Assembly (NCBI GenBank): GCA_036498905.1
Contig: DASYER010000026.1
Span: 1-64,000 of the forward strand
Source of the DNA: DAIDKA01 sp036498905
GTDB taxonomy: Bacteria; Pseudomonadota; Gammaproteobacteria; Steroidobacterales; Steroidobacteraceae
Length of the DNA: 64,000 bases
Direction: 5' to 3'
Both the position numbers and the translations under genes were made by a program. Position 1 is the stretch's first letter; every line of letters starts with the position of its first letter. A model generated the notes under the pieces. That model searched no databases, had not been told where the DNA came from, and saw only the letters and a list, made by a program, of their open reading frames with translations. This document shows positions 10,557 to 19,686 of the stretch, one piece after another.

Positions 10557-11300
10557 ATGATGACGGAAGATGAATCCGTGTTGAGCCGCAACGCCGGTTT
10601 GCCGGACCTGACGCTCGCCTATGGCGATCATCCCGAGCAGACCATCGAGATTCGCGAGGGCGGCGCGGGCGCCGGCCGGCGCCCCCTGGTCATCCTCATT
10701 CACGGCGGGTTCTGGCGCCCGGACATAGACCGCAGGCACATGAGGCCTATGGCGGAGGCCATTGCGGCGGCGGGCTGGACCGTCGCGCTGCCGGAGTACG
10801 CCCGGGTGCCGCACGAGCCTGCCCCGATGCTCGCAGATGTGACGGCGATCCTGAGGCAGTCACCCGGGCGGATTGAGCATCACAACGGACAGGTGATCCT
10901 CGTCGGTCATTCGGCCGGCGGGCATCTGGTGTTGTGGGCCACCGCCGCACGGCTGTGTGCGGTACTGGCCGGTACGCTTGCTTTGGCCCCGGTCGCGGAT
11001 CTGCTGCTGGCCCATGAATTGGGTCTCGGGAGCGGGGCCGTCGCCCGCTTCCTGGGCGCCGAGCCCGTCAGCCGTCCTGATCTTGATCCGCGGCAGATGC
11101 CGTCACCCGTGACACCGACAACGATCGTTCACGGCGACGATGATGAGATGGTGCCGTCGCTGGTCAGTGAATCCTATGTGGCAGCACACTCCAGGGTGCC
11201 ACTGATTCGCGTGGCCCGTGCGGGACACTTTGCGCTCATCGATCCGCAGGCGACGGCCTGGTCCGTGGTCATGACCCAGCTGGGACGCTGGGTCACCTGA
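10557..11300 (+). CDS. Alpha/beta hydrolase (kynurenine-formamidase-like)
   Basis: 247 residues, cytosolic. The fold signatures are clear: LVILIHGGFW (oxyanion-hole HGGFW), VILVGHSAGGHLVLW (nucleophile Ser in GHSAGG), HGDDDEMVPS (acid) and ARAGHFALIDP (catalytic His). HGGFW/GHSAGG is the pattern of BD-FAE/arylformamidase-type esterases, so N-formylkynurenine hydrolysis is one possibility, but no tryptophan-catabolism genes are near. AAGGGGGG lies directly upstream; it sits at better distance from the second ATG (10560) than from the first (10557). Confidence 0.8.
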   Translation: MMTEDESVLSRNAGLPDLTLAYGDHPEQTIEIREGGAGAGRRPLVILIHGGFWRPDIDRRHMRPMAEAIAAAGWTVALPEYARVPHEPAPMLADVTAILRQSPGRIEHHNGQVILVGHSAGGHLVLWATAARLCAVLAGTLALAPVADLLLAHELGLGSGAVARFLGAEPVSRPDLDPRQMPSPVTPTTIVHGDDDEMVPSLVSESYVAAHSRVPLIRVARAGHFALIDPQATAWSVVMTQLGRWVT

Positions 11301-11320
11301 GGGCGCCTGCCGTGAGGGGA

Positions 11321-12262
11321 TTACTTCTCCCAGCCGGTCTTCGAGTTGTACGGCGCCATGAAACCCATCGCCTCGATTTCGTGAATCTTGCCGCCGCTGA
11401 TCTTGAAGATATGCGCCGCGGGCAGATCGAAGGGCGCGAATTTCATCGGTACCCGGGTGACGCCGGGATAGCCGACGATATCCACGTGATCTTCCTTCAT
11501 GGGATGACGGAACTGGGACAGGCCGAACACCAGACCTGTCTGGGTATCCGCAATCCATACCCGACGCGGCTCAATGCGCTTGATGTAGCTCATCACCTTG
11601 GTGTTCAACTGGGTGGCGCAGCCCAATTTCGGTGAACCGGGCGGTGCGCCCATCAGTGCATTGCCGGTGGTGATCATGCCGTTTTCGTGGCGTTCGCAAT
11701 CATCGGCAAACGGTGACAGCGAGCCGTCACCCTTCACCAGCGCCTCGTAGTAGGTCGCACCGATTTTGAGCAGCTGCGCGTGGCTGCTGCGCTCGTCCTT
11801 GGGCACCACGGCCGATAGTCCAGGGCGCGGCGTGTGCAGGTTCGCGAGCATGGTGTCGCGCAGGTTCGAGGCCACCAGGTGTTCGGCCTCGACGATCTGT
11901 CCGTGCTGCACCTTCAGGCGCAGCGCCAGCTCGATGGGTTTGCCGTCGGACTTCATCATGCCGATGAACCCGACCTGTTCGGACACCGGATCGGGCACGT
12001 AGATCGCAAAGGTCGTGGGCGCCTCGCTGGCCGTCTTCCACAGTCCCTCGCCGGGCTTCATCGGCTTCACGTTTTCCACGAACTTCACGTCCGCAGCCAG
12101 CGGTACCTTGGACGGATCGTGAGCGACGAGGGCGGCCACATAGCTGCTGGCGAGGTCCTTGAGACAGGCCCGGTTGCAGGGGTCGGGCACGGCCGCGGCG
12201 GCGCTGACTACGAAACCCACGCTCAGCGCGGCCAGCAGGCCTACGCGAATTTTCAGTGACAT
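11321..12262 (-). CDS. Exported DUF8021-like protein
   Basis: 313 residues. Signal peptide MSLKIRVGLLAALSVGFVVSAAAA, then CNRACLKDLASSYVAALVAHDPSKVPLA and later LALRLKVQHGQIVEAEHLVA. This resembles the NTF2/SnoaL-like module of DUF8021 proteins, known mostly from fungi and some bacteria, and is followed by a second, similar-sized region (ERHENGMITTGNALMG onward). The function is unknown. ATG 12262 has AGGGGGTG upstream; the longer frame from 12307 adds a non-signal leader. It lies 49 bp downstream of corA on the same strand and is convergent with the hydrolase. Confidence 0.72.
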   Translation of the reverse strand: MSLKIRVGLLAALSVGFVVSAAAAVPDPCNRACLKDLASSYVAALVAHDPSKVPLAADVKFVENVKPMKPGEGLWKTASEAPTTFAIYVPDPVSEQVGFIGMMKSDGKPIELALRLKVQHGQIVEAEHLVASNLRDTMLANLHTPRPGLSAVVPKDERSSHAQLLKIGATYYEALVKGDGSLSPFADDCERHENGMITTGNALMGAPPGSPKLGCATQLNTKVMSYIKRIEPRRVWIADTQTGLVFGLSQFRHPMKEDHVDIVGYPGVTRVPMKFAPFDLPAAHIFKISGGKIHEIEAMGFMAPYNSKTGWEK

Positions 12263-12311
12263 CTGGACACCCCCTGATGAAGTTGCAAAGTCTACCGGTC
12301 CCGACACTGCC

Positions 12312-13268
12312 TCACCACCACTTGCGCCACTTGAACCAGAGTATGGGCAGGATGATGCTCAGCGCGATCAGTCCGAGCCCGTACTCGTAACCGTATTTCC
12401 ACTCGTATTCGGGAATATTGTGGAAGTTCATGCCGTAGATACTGGCAATCAGCGTGGGCGGAACGCCGACCACTGAAACGATGGTGAGAACCTTGAAGAT
12501 ATCGTTCTGCTGGGTATTGATGAAGCCCAGCACCGCGTCCTGCAGAAATTGAGTCTTGCCGGACAGATGGTTCTCGTAGTCGCTCAAGGAAGCCAGGTCA
12601 TGCCGCACGGTCTTCAGCCGCGTGCGCACGTCGGCCGCAAGCCAGGAGGCCGTCTCGGTTGCGAAACCGGCAATGCGCCCGAGACCCAGCAGACTCTCAC
12701 GGATCCGCGACAGCAGTTCGCCGGTCTGGCCCACGGCAATCAGATTTTGCTGCATGGCGTCGTTGAAGCGCGAGCGCGGTGGCAGCGGCTGGGCGGGTGA
12801 GCCGAAGATGCGCTGCGAAACGCCGCCCAGATCCGCACTGATCTGCTCGAGCCGGTCGGCGGCAAAATCGACCATGGCCTCCAGGAGACTCGCGAACACC
12901 GCACCACTGGTGCACGCCGCATGATTGCTGAGCAGGGCGGCCTGAACGTCCGGGAAGGCGTGAATATCGCAGTAACGGACGGTGACGAGGATGTCCGGCG
13001 TCAGTACGAAACCCAACGGCAGCGGACCGTTGGCGAAACGATTGTCCTGCAAACCTAAGGGCATTGACATCAGGAGGGTCTGGCCCTCGACTCGCAGACG
13101 ACTGGAGGTTTCGATTTCCGAAAGCTGGGCATGGGTCGGAATGCGCAGCCCATGTTCGCTCTCGACCAGCGCTTCCTCGTCCGGCGTGGGCCGCTGCAGA
13201 TCGATCCAGATGGGCCGATGCGGTTTGGCATTCGCGCCGGTCGGGATGGGTGGATAGATGTGCAGCAT
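12312..13268 (-). CDS. corA: CorA-type magnesium/cobalt transporter
   Basis: 318 residues. A large cytoplasmic N-terminal domain is followed by two C-terminal membrane helices joined by the signature YGMNF, with the loop FHNIPEYEWKYGYEYG and the basic tail KWRKWW. CorA forms pentameric channels for Mg2+ (also Co2+/Ni2+). The start is GTG at 13274 or, as given, ATG two codons later. It is 27 bp downstream of the sensor kinase gene, so it may be transcribed with the efflux/two-component operon, although its role need not be linked. I saw no Mg2+-sensing leader in the 27-bp gap. Confidence 0.92.
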   Translation of the reverse strand: MLHIYPPIPTGANAKPHRPIWIDLQRPTPDEEALVESEHGLRIPTHAQLSEIETSSRLRVEGQTLLMSMPLGLQDNRFANGPLPLGFVLTPDILVTVRYCDIHAFPDVQAALLSNHAACTSGAVFASLLEAMVDFAADRLEQISADLGGVSQRIFGSPAQPLPPRSRFNDAMQQNLIAVGQTGELLSRIRESLLGLGRIAGFATETASWLAADVRTRLKTVRHDLASLSDYENHLSGKTQFLQDAVLGFINTQQNDIFKVLTIVSVVGVPPTLIASIYGMNFHNIPEYEWKYGYEYGLGLIALSIILPILWFKWRKWW

Positions 13269-13301
13269 CTGCACAATTTACCGGATCCGGACGCTCAAGA
13301 C

Positions 13302-14666
13302 CTACGCTTTGCTGGGGAAGTGGATAGTCGCCGTCAGACCAGGCTGCTGGTCGGCAAATTCCAGTGTGCCGCCGTGCAGACGGGCGACGGCCTGCACCAG
13401 GCTCAGCCCCAGGCCCACGCCGGGTGTGCCGCGGCTGGCATCGCCGCGGAAAAAACGTTCGGTGGCGCGGGTGCGCTGTTCGGCGGTCATGCCCGGGCCG
13501 GTATCGCTGACGACGACGCCGGCGACATCGCCGGCCGGGCGCACCGTACTCACCGTCACGCGGCCGCCCGGGGGCGTGTACTTGAGCGCATTGTCGATGA
13601 GGTTGTTCACGGCCTGCGCCAGCAGTATCTGGTCACCCGCGGCGTGCAGCGGGCCGGCCTCGTCACGGACCGTGAGCGTGATATCCCGGACCTCCGCCGC
13701 CGGTACATAGAACTCCACCGCGTGCGCGCACAACTCGCGCAGATCGACGTCCACGAAGCAGGAGCGGCGCATGCCGGTGTCGATTTCCGCCAGCCGCAGC
13801 AAGGCGTTGAAGATGCTGATGACCCGATCGACATCCGCGACCGAGGCCTCGACTTCCGCGAACGCCTCGGTCGGCGGCGGCCGGGTCAATGACAGCTCCT
13901 CGAGGCGGGAGCGCAGCTCGGTCAGCGGCGTGCGCAGGTCGTGCGCGATGGCATTCGACACGTTGGCGATGCCGTGCACCAGCTGCTCGATCTGTTCGAG
14001 CATGCGGTTGATCGTAACGCTCAAGGTATTGAGCTCATCGCTCCGGCTGCCGGTCGGCAGGCGATGGCTGAGCTCGCCTTGCATGATGGCCGAGACGGTC
14101 TGGCGGATGCTGTGGATACGGAACAGCAGCGCACGGCGGATAAGGATGCCACCGACCACGCCGGTGACGATCAGTACCGCGATGGCCGCCGCCAGCCCGT
14201 ACCAGAACCGGGTCATGACCGGCGCCAATCGGGCGACATCGCGCCCCACCAGCAGGTTGTAGCCGCCGGGCAACTCGGTGCGCACCAGCGTCACCATCGT
14301 CGGATGGTGGTCCAGTTCAATGGGTGTCGTATAGCTGCCGGGCTCGGCCGGGACGCCGGACGGCCAGGACGGCACATTGCCCGCCAGCGGCCTTTGCGCG
14401 GAATCGGTCAACAGCAGGATGCGTTCACCGGCAATCTGCAATCCCACCCGTTCATTGATGAATTCCGCCAGACCCGCCGGGCCCTTGCGGTTGAAGACTT
14501 CGGCGAGCCTTTGTGAGTCCTCGGCGAGGATCTGCAGGCGATTGTCATTGTCCGCCGCCCGCCAGGCCACGCCGAGCGGCAGGGCGAACAGCACCAGGGC
14601 CAGGATACCCAGCAGTACGTAGGTTGCAGCAAGAGTCGTGGCCGATGAGCGGATCGCGAACGTCAC
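13302..14666 (-). CDS. Sensor histidine kinase of efflux operon
   Basis: 454 residues, inner membrane. Two transmembrane helices (about residues 12-34 and 155-178) flank a periplasmic sensor region. A HAMP linker follows, then the H-box AIAHDLRTPLTELRSRLE with the phospho-accepting His, N-box NLIDNALKYT, G1 DTGPGM and G2 GVGLGLSLVQ. The layout is that of QseC/TctE-type kinases. The start is GTG at 14666, five bases after the response-regulator stop, so the pair is translationally linked. Its position at the end of an RND efflux operon suggests it senses an efflux substrate or envelope stress; the ligand is unknown. Confidence 0.93.
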   Translation of the reverse strand: MTFAIRSSATTLAATYVLLGILALVLFALPLGVAWRAADNDNRLQILAEDSQRLAEVFNRKGPAGLAEFINERVGLQIAGERILLLTDSAQRPLAGNVPSWPSGVPAEPGSYTTPIELDHHPTMVTLVRTELPGGYNLLVGRDVARLAPVMTRFWYGLAAAIAVLIVTGVVGGILIRRALLFRIHSIRQTVSAIMQGELSHRLPTGSRSDELNTLSVTINRMLEQIEQLVHGIANVSNAIAHDLRTPLTELRSRLEELSLTRPPPTEAFAEVEASVADVDRVISIFNALLRLAEIDTGMRRSCFVDVDLRELCAHAVEFYVPAAEVRDITLTVRDEAGPLHAAGDQILLAQAVNNLIDNALKYTPPGGRVTVSTVRPAGDVAGVVVSDTGPGMTAEQRTRATERFFRGDASRGTPGVGLGLSLVQAVARLHGGTLEFADQQPGLTATIHFPSKA

Positions 14667-14671
14667 GGCCT

Positions 14672-15349
14672 CTACTCGGCGCTCAGCATGTAGCCGGCAT
14701 TGCGCACGGTACGCAGCAGCGAACGCTCCGGCTCCGGTTCGATCTTCTGGCGCAGCTTGCTGATGTGCACGTCCACGACGTTGGTCTGCGGGTCGAAATG
14801 ATAATCCCAGACATTCTCAAGCAGCATGGTGCGGGTGACAACCTGGCCGGCATGCCGCATGAGATATTCCAGGAGCTTGAATTCGCGCGGCTGCAGCAGG
14901 ATCTGTCGGGCACCGCGCAGCACCTTGCGCGACAGCAGGTCCATGCGCAGGTCGGCCACCTCCAGGGTCGTGATCGTGCCATCCTGACGCGTGCGCCGGC
15001 CCAATGCATCCAGCCGCGCCAGCAGCTCGCCGAAGGCGAACGGCTTGGTCAGATAGTCATCGCCGCCGGCACCCAGGCCCTTGATACGCTCATCGACATC
15101 CGCGAGCGCACTCAGGATCAGAATCGGAGTCTGGTTGCCGGACTGCCGCAGCGCGCTGATCAGCGACAGCCCGTCGATGTTTCCGGGCAGCATCCGATCC
15201 ATGATGATCACATCGTAGCGCTCGCTCGCGGCCAGGAACAGGCCGTCGCGACCGTTGTCGGCATGGTCGGCCGTATGCCCGGCCTCCTGCAGACCCTTGA
15301 TCACGAAGCGCGTGACACGCTCATTGTCCTCCACCAGCAGCATCTTCAT
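14672..15349 (-). CDS. OmpR-family response regulator of efflux operon
   Basis: 225 residues. Receiver domain MKMLLVEDNERVTRFVIKG with acidic pocket E7/D8, phospho-acceptor D51 in IIMDRMLPG and Lys in YLTKPFAFGELLARL; then a winged-helix DNA-binding domain (LQPREFKLLEYLMRHAGQVVTRTMLLENVWDYHFDPQTNVVDVHI). ATG 15349 starts exactly at the receiver strand with GAGG nine bases upstream, so the longer frame from 15661 is rejected. It lies 17 bp after the RND gene and 5 bp before the kinase. It probably regulates this operon, perhaps at the palindrome at 21296-21307 (inference). Confidence 0.94.
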   Translation of the reverse strand: MKMLLVEDNERVTRFVIKGLQEAGHTADHADNGRDGLFLAASERYDVIIMDRMLPGNIDGLSLISALRQSGNQTPILILSALADVDERIKGLGAGGDDYLTKPFAFGELLARLDALGRRTRQDGTITTLEVADLRMDLLSRKVLRGARQILLQPREFKLLEYLMRHAGQVVTRTMLLENVWDYHFDPQTNVVDVHISKLRQKIEPEPERSLLRTVRNAGYMLSAE

Positions 15350-15366
15350 GCTTTCGGCCTCTGCAC

Positions 15367-18300
15367 TCAGGTGATCGGTTCGAAGGAACCGGAAGTGGAA
15401 GTGGCGGCCGCTGCGGCCGCTGCCGCGGCGACCGGGCCGGGATGGCGTCGGGTGAAGCGCAGCCGCATGCGATCGAGGTACAGGTAAATGACGGGCGTCG
15501 TGAACAGCGTGAGTGCCTGGCTCAGCACCAGGCCGCCCACCATGGTGTAGCCCAGTGGCACGCGCATCTCCGAGCCCGTGCCGCGTCCCAGCATCAGCGG
15601 GGTGGCGCCGAGGATCGCCGACATGGTCGTCATCATGATGGGCCGGAAGCGCATCAGGCACGCTTCGCGGATCGACTGTTCAGGGGACAGGTGCCGCTCG
15701 CGTTCAGCCTGCAGCGCGAAGTCGACCATCATGATGCCGTTTTTCTTCACGATGCCGATCAGCAGGATGATGCCGATGAGCGCGATCACGGAAAGATCGA
15801 AATGAAAGGCCAACAGCATCAGCAGTGCGCCGACACCGGCGGAGGGCAGCGTCGACAGAATGGTGAGCGGGTGGATGTAGCTTTCATAGAGCATGCCCAG
15901 GATGATGTACACCACCACGAGCGCCGCGAGCACCAGCAACGGTTCGGTGCGCAGCGAATCCTGGAAGGCCTGCGCCGTGCCCTGGAAGGACCCGGTGATG
16001 CCCTCCGGCAGGTGGATCGCATCCGCGGTGCGATTGATGGCATCGACCGCCTGTCCCAGTGCCTTGCCCGGTGCCAGGTTGAACGACAGAGTGACCGCCG
16101 GAAACTGGCCCTGGTGACTGATCGACAGCGAGGTCACGTGCGAGGTGTCGTAGTGCGACACGCTGGACAGCGGCACCATCTGTCCGGTCAGGGGCGACTT
16201 GATATACAGCTTGTCGAGTGAGTGCGGGTCGCCCTGCAGCGCCGGGGGCACTTCCAGGATCACATGGTAGGCATTGAGCTGCGTGAAGTACTGGGCCACC
16301 TGGCGCTGGCCGAAGGCATCGTACAAAGTGGCGTCGATGAGTTGGGGTTGAATACCGAAGCGCGCCGCCTGGTCCCGATCGATCACCAGGGTAACCATGG
16401 GACTGTTGGTCTGCTGGTCCGAGGCCACATCCTGCAGTTCCGGCAGTTTCTGCATCGCGGCCATCAGTTTCGGGGCCCAGCTGTTCAGCTCGTCGAGGTC
16501 CGAGTCCTCCAGCGTGTACTGGTACTGCGTCCGGGTAGTGCGGCCGCCCATGTTGATGTCCTGGGCTGCCTGCAGAAAAGCCGTCCCGCCGCTCATGGTG
16601 TTGAATTTCTTGCGCAGGCGCTGGATCACCTGATCGGCGCTGGCGTTGCGCTGGTCCCGCGGCTTCAGACTCATCATCAGGAAGCCGTTGTTGATCGGGC
16701 GCGAACCGCCGACCGAGGCGACGTAGGAAGCAACGGCCGGATCCTTGGCGACGATCGCCATGATGCGCTTCACGAGGCTTTCCATCTGATTGAAGGAAAT
16801 ATCCTGCGGGCCATCCGACAGGCCCGAGATCAGGCCGGTGTCCTGCTGCGGGAAAAAGCCCTTGGGCACGACGACGTAGAGGAACCCGGTGGCGCAGAAG
16901 GTAATGAGGAAGACCGTCAGCGTGATGCCCTGATGGGCCAGTACCCAGTCGAGACCCCGGGTGTATCCGGCCACCACGGCGTTGAAGAGTCTTTCGACAA
17001 AGTTGTAGACGCGACCGTGACGCACATGCCGCTCATCGCGCAGGAACAGTGAGCACATCATCGGCGAGAGCGTCAGGGACACGAAGGCCGACACCACGAT
17101 GGTGAGCGTCACCACAATGGCAAACTCACGGAACAGGCGGCCGATGATGCCGCTCATCAGCAGCAGCGGGATGAAGACCGCGATCAGCGAGATGCTGATG
17201 CTCAGGATGGTGAAGCCGATCTCCCCGGCGCCCTTTAAGGCCGCTTCCTTCGGTGTCAGGCCCGCCTCGATGTGCCGATAGATGTTCTCCAGCATCACGA
17301 TGGCATCGTCCACCACGAAGCCGACCGCAATGGTCAGCGCCATCAGCGACAGGTTGTCGAGGCTGAAACCGAGCAGGTACATGCCGGCACAGGTGCCGAA
17401 CAGGGACAGCGGCACGGTGACGGCCGGAATGATGGTTGCCCAGGCATTGCGCAGGAAGAAGAAGATCACCAGCACGACCAGGCAGAAGGTGATCAGCAGC
17501 GTGTATTCCACCTCGTGCACCGAAGCGGTGATGGTGGTGGTGCGGTCCAGGACCAGATCGACCTTTACGGATGCCGGCACCACGGCCGTGGCATGCGGCA
17601 TCATTTCCTTGATGCGCTTCACCGTGTCGATGACGTTCGCGCCGGGCTGCTTGAAGACCTGCAACAGGATGCCGCGGTGTCCATTCTGAAACGCCATCAT
17701 CTGGTCGTTTTCCGGTCCGTCGACCGCAACGCCGATGTCGCGGATGCGCACCGGCGCGCCGTTCACATAGGCAATGATGATGTCGTTCCAGGGCTTCGCC
17801 TCCATCAGCTGGTCATTGTCATAGATGGCAAAGTTGTGCAGCGTGCCGTTGAAGGAGCCCTTCGGTGCGTTGACGGTGGCGTTGGCAATGACACCGGCGA
17901 TGTCCTCGAGCTGGATGCCCATCGAGGCGATCTTGGCCGGATCCACCTGAATCCGTATGGCCGGCTTCTGCTGGCCGCCGATGACCACCTGCGCCACACC
18001 GGGAATGCGCGACATCTGCTGCGCCAGGACGTTCTCGGCAAAATCATCCACCGTGGTAATGGGCAGCACCGGGGAGCTGACCGAGTACATCAGGATTGGA
18101 GAGTCCGAAGGGTTGACCTTCTTGTAGCTGGGCGGTGATGGCAGGTTCTTCGGCAACTGGCCCGCGGCGGCGGTGATGGCCGACTGGATGTCCTGGGCGG
18201 CTGCGTCGATGTTGCGGTCGAGGTCGAACTGCACCACGATGGTCGTGGTGCCCAGGACGCTGGTCGACGTCATCTGGGAAACACCCGGGATGGCGCCGAA

Positions 18301-18510
18301 CTGGGTTTCCAGCGGCGTGGCCACGGTGGCTGCCATGGTCGACGGGCTGGCACCGGGCAGCTGCCCGGTGACCTGGATGGTCGGGAAGTCCACCTGCGGC
18401 AGCGGCGCCACGGGTAGCAGCGGGAAGGCGATCAGGCCCACCAGCAGCACGCCCGCCATCAGCAGCGAGGTGGCGATGGGCCGGTGGATGAAGGGTGCTG
18501 AAATGCTCAT
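15367..18510 (-). CDS. RND efflux transporter, inner-membrane permease (MdtB/MdtC/MuxC-like)
   Basis: 1047 residues, the size of HAE-1/AcrB-type drug/proton antiporters. Starts MSISAPFIHRPIATSLLMAG. The proton-relay aspartates are visible in GFVVDDAIVMLENIYRH on TM4. Wording such as FPLLPVAPLPQVDFPTIQVT and PGASPSTMAATVATPLE matches the MdtB/MdtC/MuxC branch rather than AcrB. The C-terminal tail is unusually Ala-rich (nine Ala in a row, near 15409-15435). The start overlaps the adaptor stop by 4 bp (ATGA), indicating tight coupling. MdtBC-type systems use two permeases; only one is here, so it is probably a homotrimer. Confidence 0.95.
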   Translation of the reverse strand: MSISAPFIHRPIATSLLMAGVLLVGLIAFPLLPVAPLPQVDFPTIQVTGQLPGASPSTMAATVATPLETQFGAIPGVSQMTSTSVLGTTTIVVQFDLDRNIDAAAQDIQSAITAAAGQLPKNLPSPPSYKKVNPSDSPILMYSVSSPVLPITTVDDFAENVLAQQMSRIPGVAQVVIGGQQKPAIRIQVDPAKIASMGIQLEDIAGVIANATVNAPKGSFNGTLHNFAIYDNDQLMEAKPWNDIIIAYVNGAPVRIRDIGVAVDGPENDQMMAFQNGHRGILLQVFKQPGANVIDTVKRIKEMMPHATAVVPASVKVDLVLDRTTTITASVHEVEYTLLITFCLVVLVIFFFLRNAWATIIPAVTVPLSLFGTCAGMYLLGFSLDNLSLMALTIAVGFVVDDAIVMLENIYRHIEAGLTPKEAALKGAGEIGFTILSISISLIAVFIPLLLMSGIIGRLFREFAIVVTLTIVVSAFVSLTLSPMMCSLFLRDERHVRHGRVYNFVERLFNAVVAGYTRGLDWVLAHQGITLTVFLITFCATGFLYVVVPKGFFPQQDTGLISGLSDGPQDISFNQMESLVKRIMAIVAKDPAVASYVASVGGSRPINNGFLMMSLKPRDQRNASADQVIQRLRKKFNTMSGGTAFLQAAQDINMGGRTTRTQYQYTLEDSDLDELNSWAPKLMAAMQKLPELQDVASDQQTNSPMVTLVIDRDQAARFGIQPQLIDATLYDAFGQRQVAQYFTQLNAYHVILEVPPALQGDPHSLDKLYIKSPLTGQMVPLSSVSHYDTSHVTSLSISHQGQFPAVTLSFNLAPGKALGQAVDAINRTADAIHLPEGITGSFQGTAQAFQDSLRTEPLLVLAALVVVYIILGMLYESYIHPLTILSTLPSAGVGALLMLLAFHFDLSVIALIGIILLIGIVKKNGIMMVDFALQAERERHLSPEQSIREACLMRFRPIMMTTMSAILGATPLMLGRGTGSEMRVPLGYTMVGGLVLSQALTLFTTPVIYLYLDRMRLRFTRRHPGPVAAAAAAAAATSTSGSFEPIT

Positions 18511-19676
18511 GGATGTGCCTGACTGCGGGCATCGGCATTGACGCGCACCAGCGTGCCCGGCTCCAGCCGATACAGGTTGCTGGTCACGACCCGTTCGTTG
18601 GCCTGCAGGCCGCTGTCGACGATTACCGTATTCTCATCCAGCAGCGTGACTTTGAGCGGGCGTACCGACACCGTCGAATTGGCCCCGATCACATAGGCGA
18701 ACATGCCCTCCGGGCCGCGCTGCAAGGCCGGCGCCGGGATGGTCAGTGCCTGTTTGTGCACGCTCGCCAGCACGCGTGCCGTCACAAATTCGCCAGGCCA
18801 CAGCCGCTGATGGGCATTGGGGAAGGTCGCCTTGACACGGATCGTGCCATTGGCCTGATCGATCTGGTTGTCGAGCAGCGCCACCGTGCCGGTGTCGAGC
18901 GGGCTACCGTCGGTTCGTGCCAGCGCCACGACGGTGACCGTGCCGCGCGAGAGCGCCTCGGTCATCTGCGGGACATCATCTTCCGGCAAGGTGAACACGA
19001 CCGAGATCGGTTGGATCTGGGTCATCACCACGATCCCGCCTGTGTCGGTCGCGTGGACAATATTTCCCGGATCCATCTGACGGATGCCGGTGCGGCCATC
19101 GATGGGTGCCGTGATGGTCGTATAGCTCAATTGGGTACGCGCGTTCTCGATGGTCGCATCATCTCCTTTAAGAGTCGCCTGAGCGACGGAGACCGCGGCG
19201 CGCTGGGTGTCGACGGTCTGCTTGCTGGCGAGATCCTGGGGAGCCAGTTCCATGTAGCGGTCCATATCGTGCTGCGCATTCGTCAGCTGCGCTTCGTCCT
19301 TGGCGCGCTGAGCGAGCGCCTGGTCGAGCGCGGCCTTGAAAGGGCGCGGATCGATCTGCGCGAGCAACTGCCCCTTCTTCAGCGTCTGGCCTTCGGTGAA
19401 GGCGACCTTGTCCAGCTGCCCGTCCACGCGCGCGGTGACCTTGACGGTATAGAAGGCCTGCACCGTGCCGAGGCCATCGAGGTAGCCGGGCACATCGCTG
19501 CGACCCACGGCGACCGCATCGACGGGGACGGCCTGGGAAGAGGTGGAATCTTCATGCTTGTTGGCCGCCTGGGCGCCATGGCGCGAATAGGACCACGCCA
19601 CCGCCACGACGATCACGATGGCGACGAGGCTCAGTCCCACCCGCGGTCGCGCGAGCCAACTGGCGGTGGTGTTCAT
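18507..19676 (-). CDS. RND efflux periplasmic adaptor (membrane fusion protein)
   Basis: 389 residues linking the RND permease to the outer-membrane factor. Order: N-terminal membrane anchor (WLARPRVGLSLVAIVIVVAV, no lipobox), first lipoyl half (VTARVDGQLDKVAFTEGQTL), alpha hairpin (DQALAQRAKDEAQLTNAQHD), second lipoyl half (ITAPIDGRTGIRQMDPGNIV), beta-barrel (FTLPEDDVPQM) and membrane-proximal domain. ATG 19676 is 10 bp after the outer-membrane-factor stop and begins at the membrane anchor; the longer frame (19724) overlaps that gene. The gene order, outer-membrane factor then adaptor then permease, is not the commonest. Confidence 0.94.
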   Translation of the reverse strand: MNTTASWLARPRVGLSLVAIVIVVAVAWSYSRHGAQAANKHEDSTSSQAVPVDAVAVGRSDVPGYLDGLGTVQAFYTVKVTARVDGQLDKVAFTEGQTLKKGQLLAQIDPRPFKAALDQALAQRAKDEAQLTNAQHDMDRYMELAPQDLASKQTVDTQRAAVSVAQATLKGDDATIENARTQLSYTTITAPIDGRTGIRQMDPGNIVHATDTGGIVVMTQIQPISVVFTLPEDDVPQMTEALSRGTVTVVALARTDGSPLDTGTVALLDNQIDQANGTIRVKATFPNAHQRLWPGEFVTARVLASVHKQALTIPAPALQRGPEGMFAYVIGANSTVSVRPLKVTLLDENTVIVDSGLQANERVVTSNLYRLEPGTLVRVNADARSQAHP

Positions 19677-19686
19677 GATGCGCGGC

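Noticed and set aside
15409..15435. Poly-Ala run in the RND C-terminus as a microsatellite or frameshift
   Set aside because: The reading frame is intact and the codons are mixed (GCG, GCC, GCA, GCT), so it is a normal low-complexity tail.
17272..18138. 288-codon plus-strand open frame opposite the RND gene
   Set aside because: Antisense shadow of a conserved permease; composition is His/Asp/Gly-rich with no motif.
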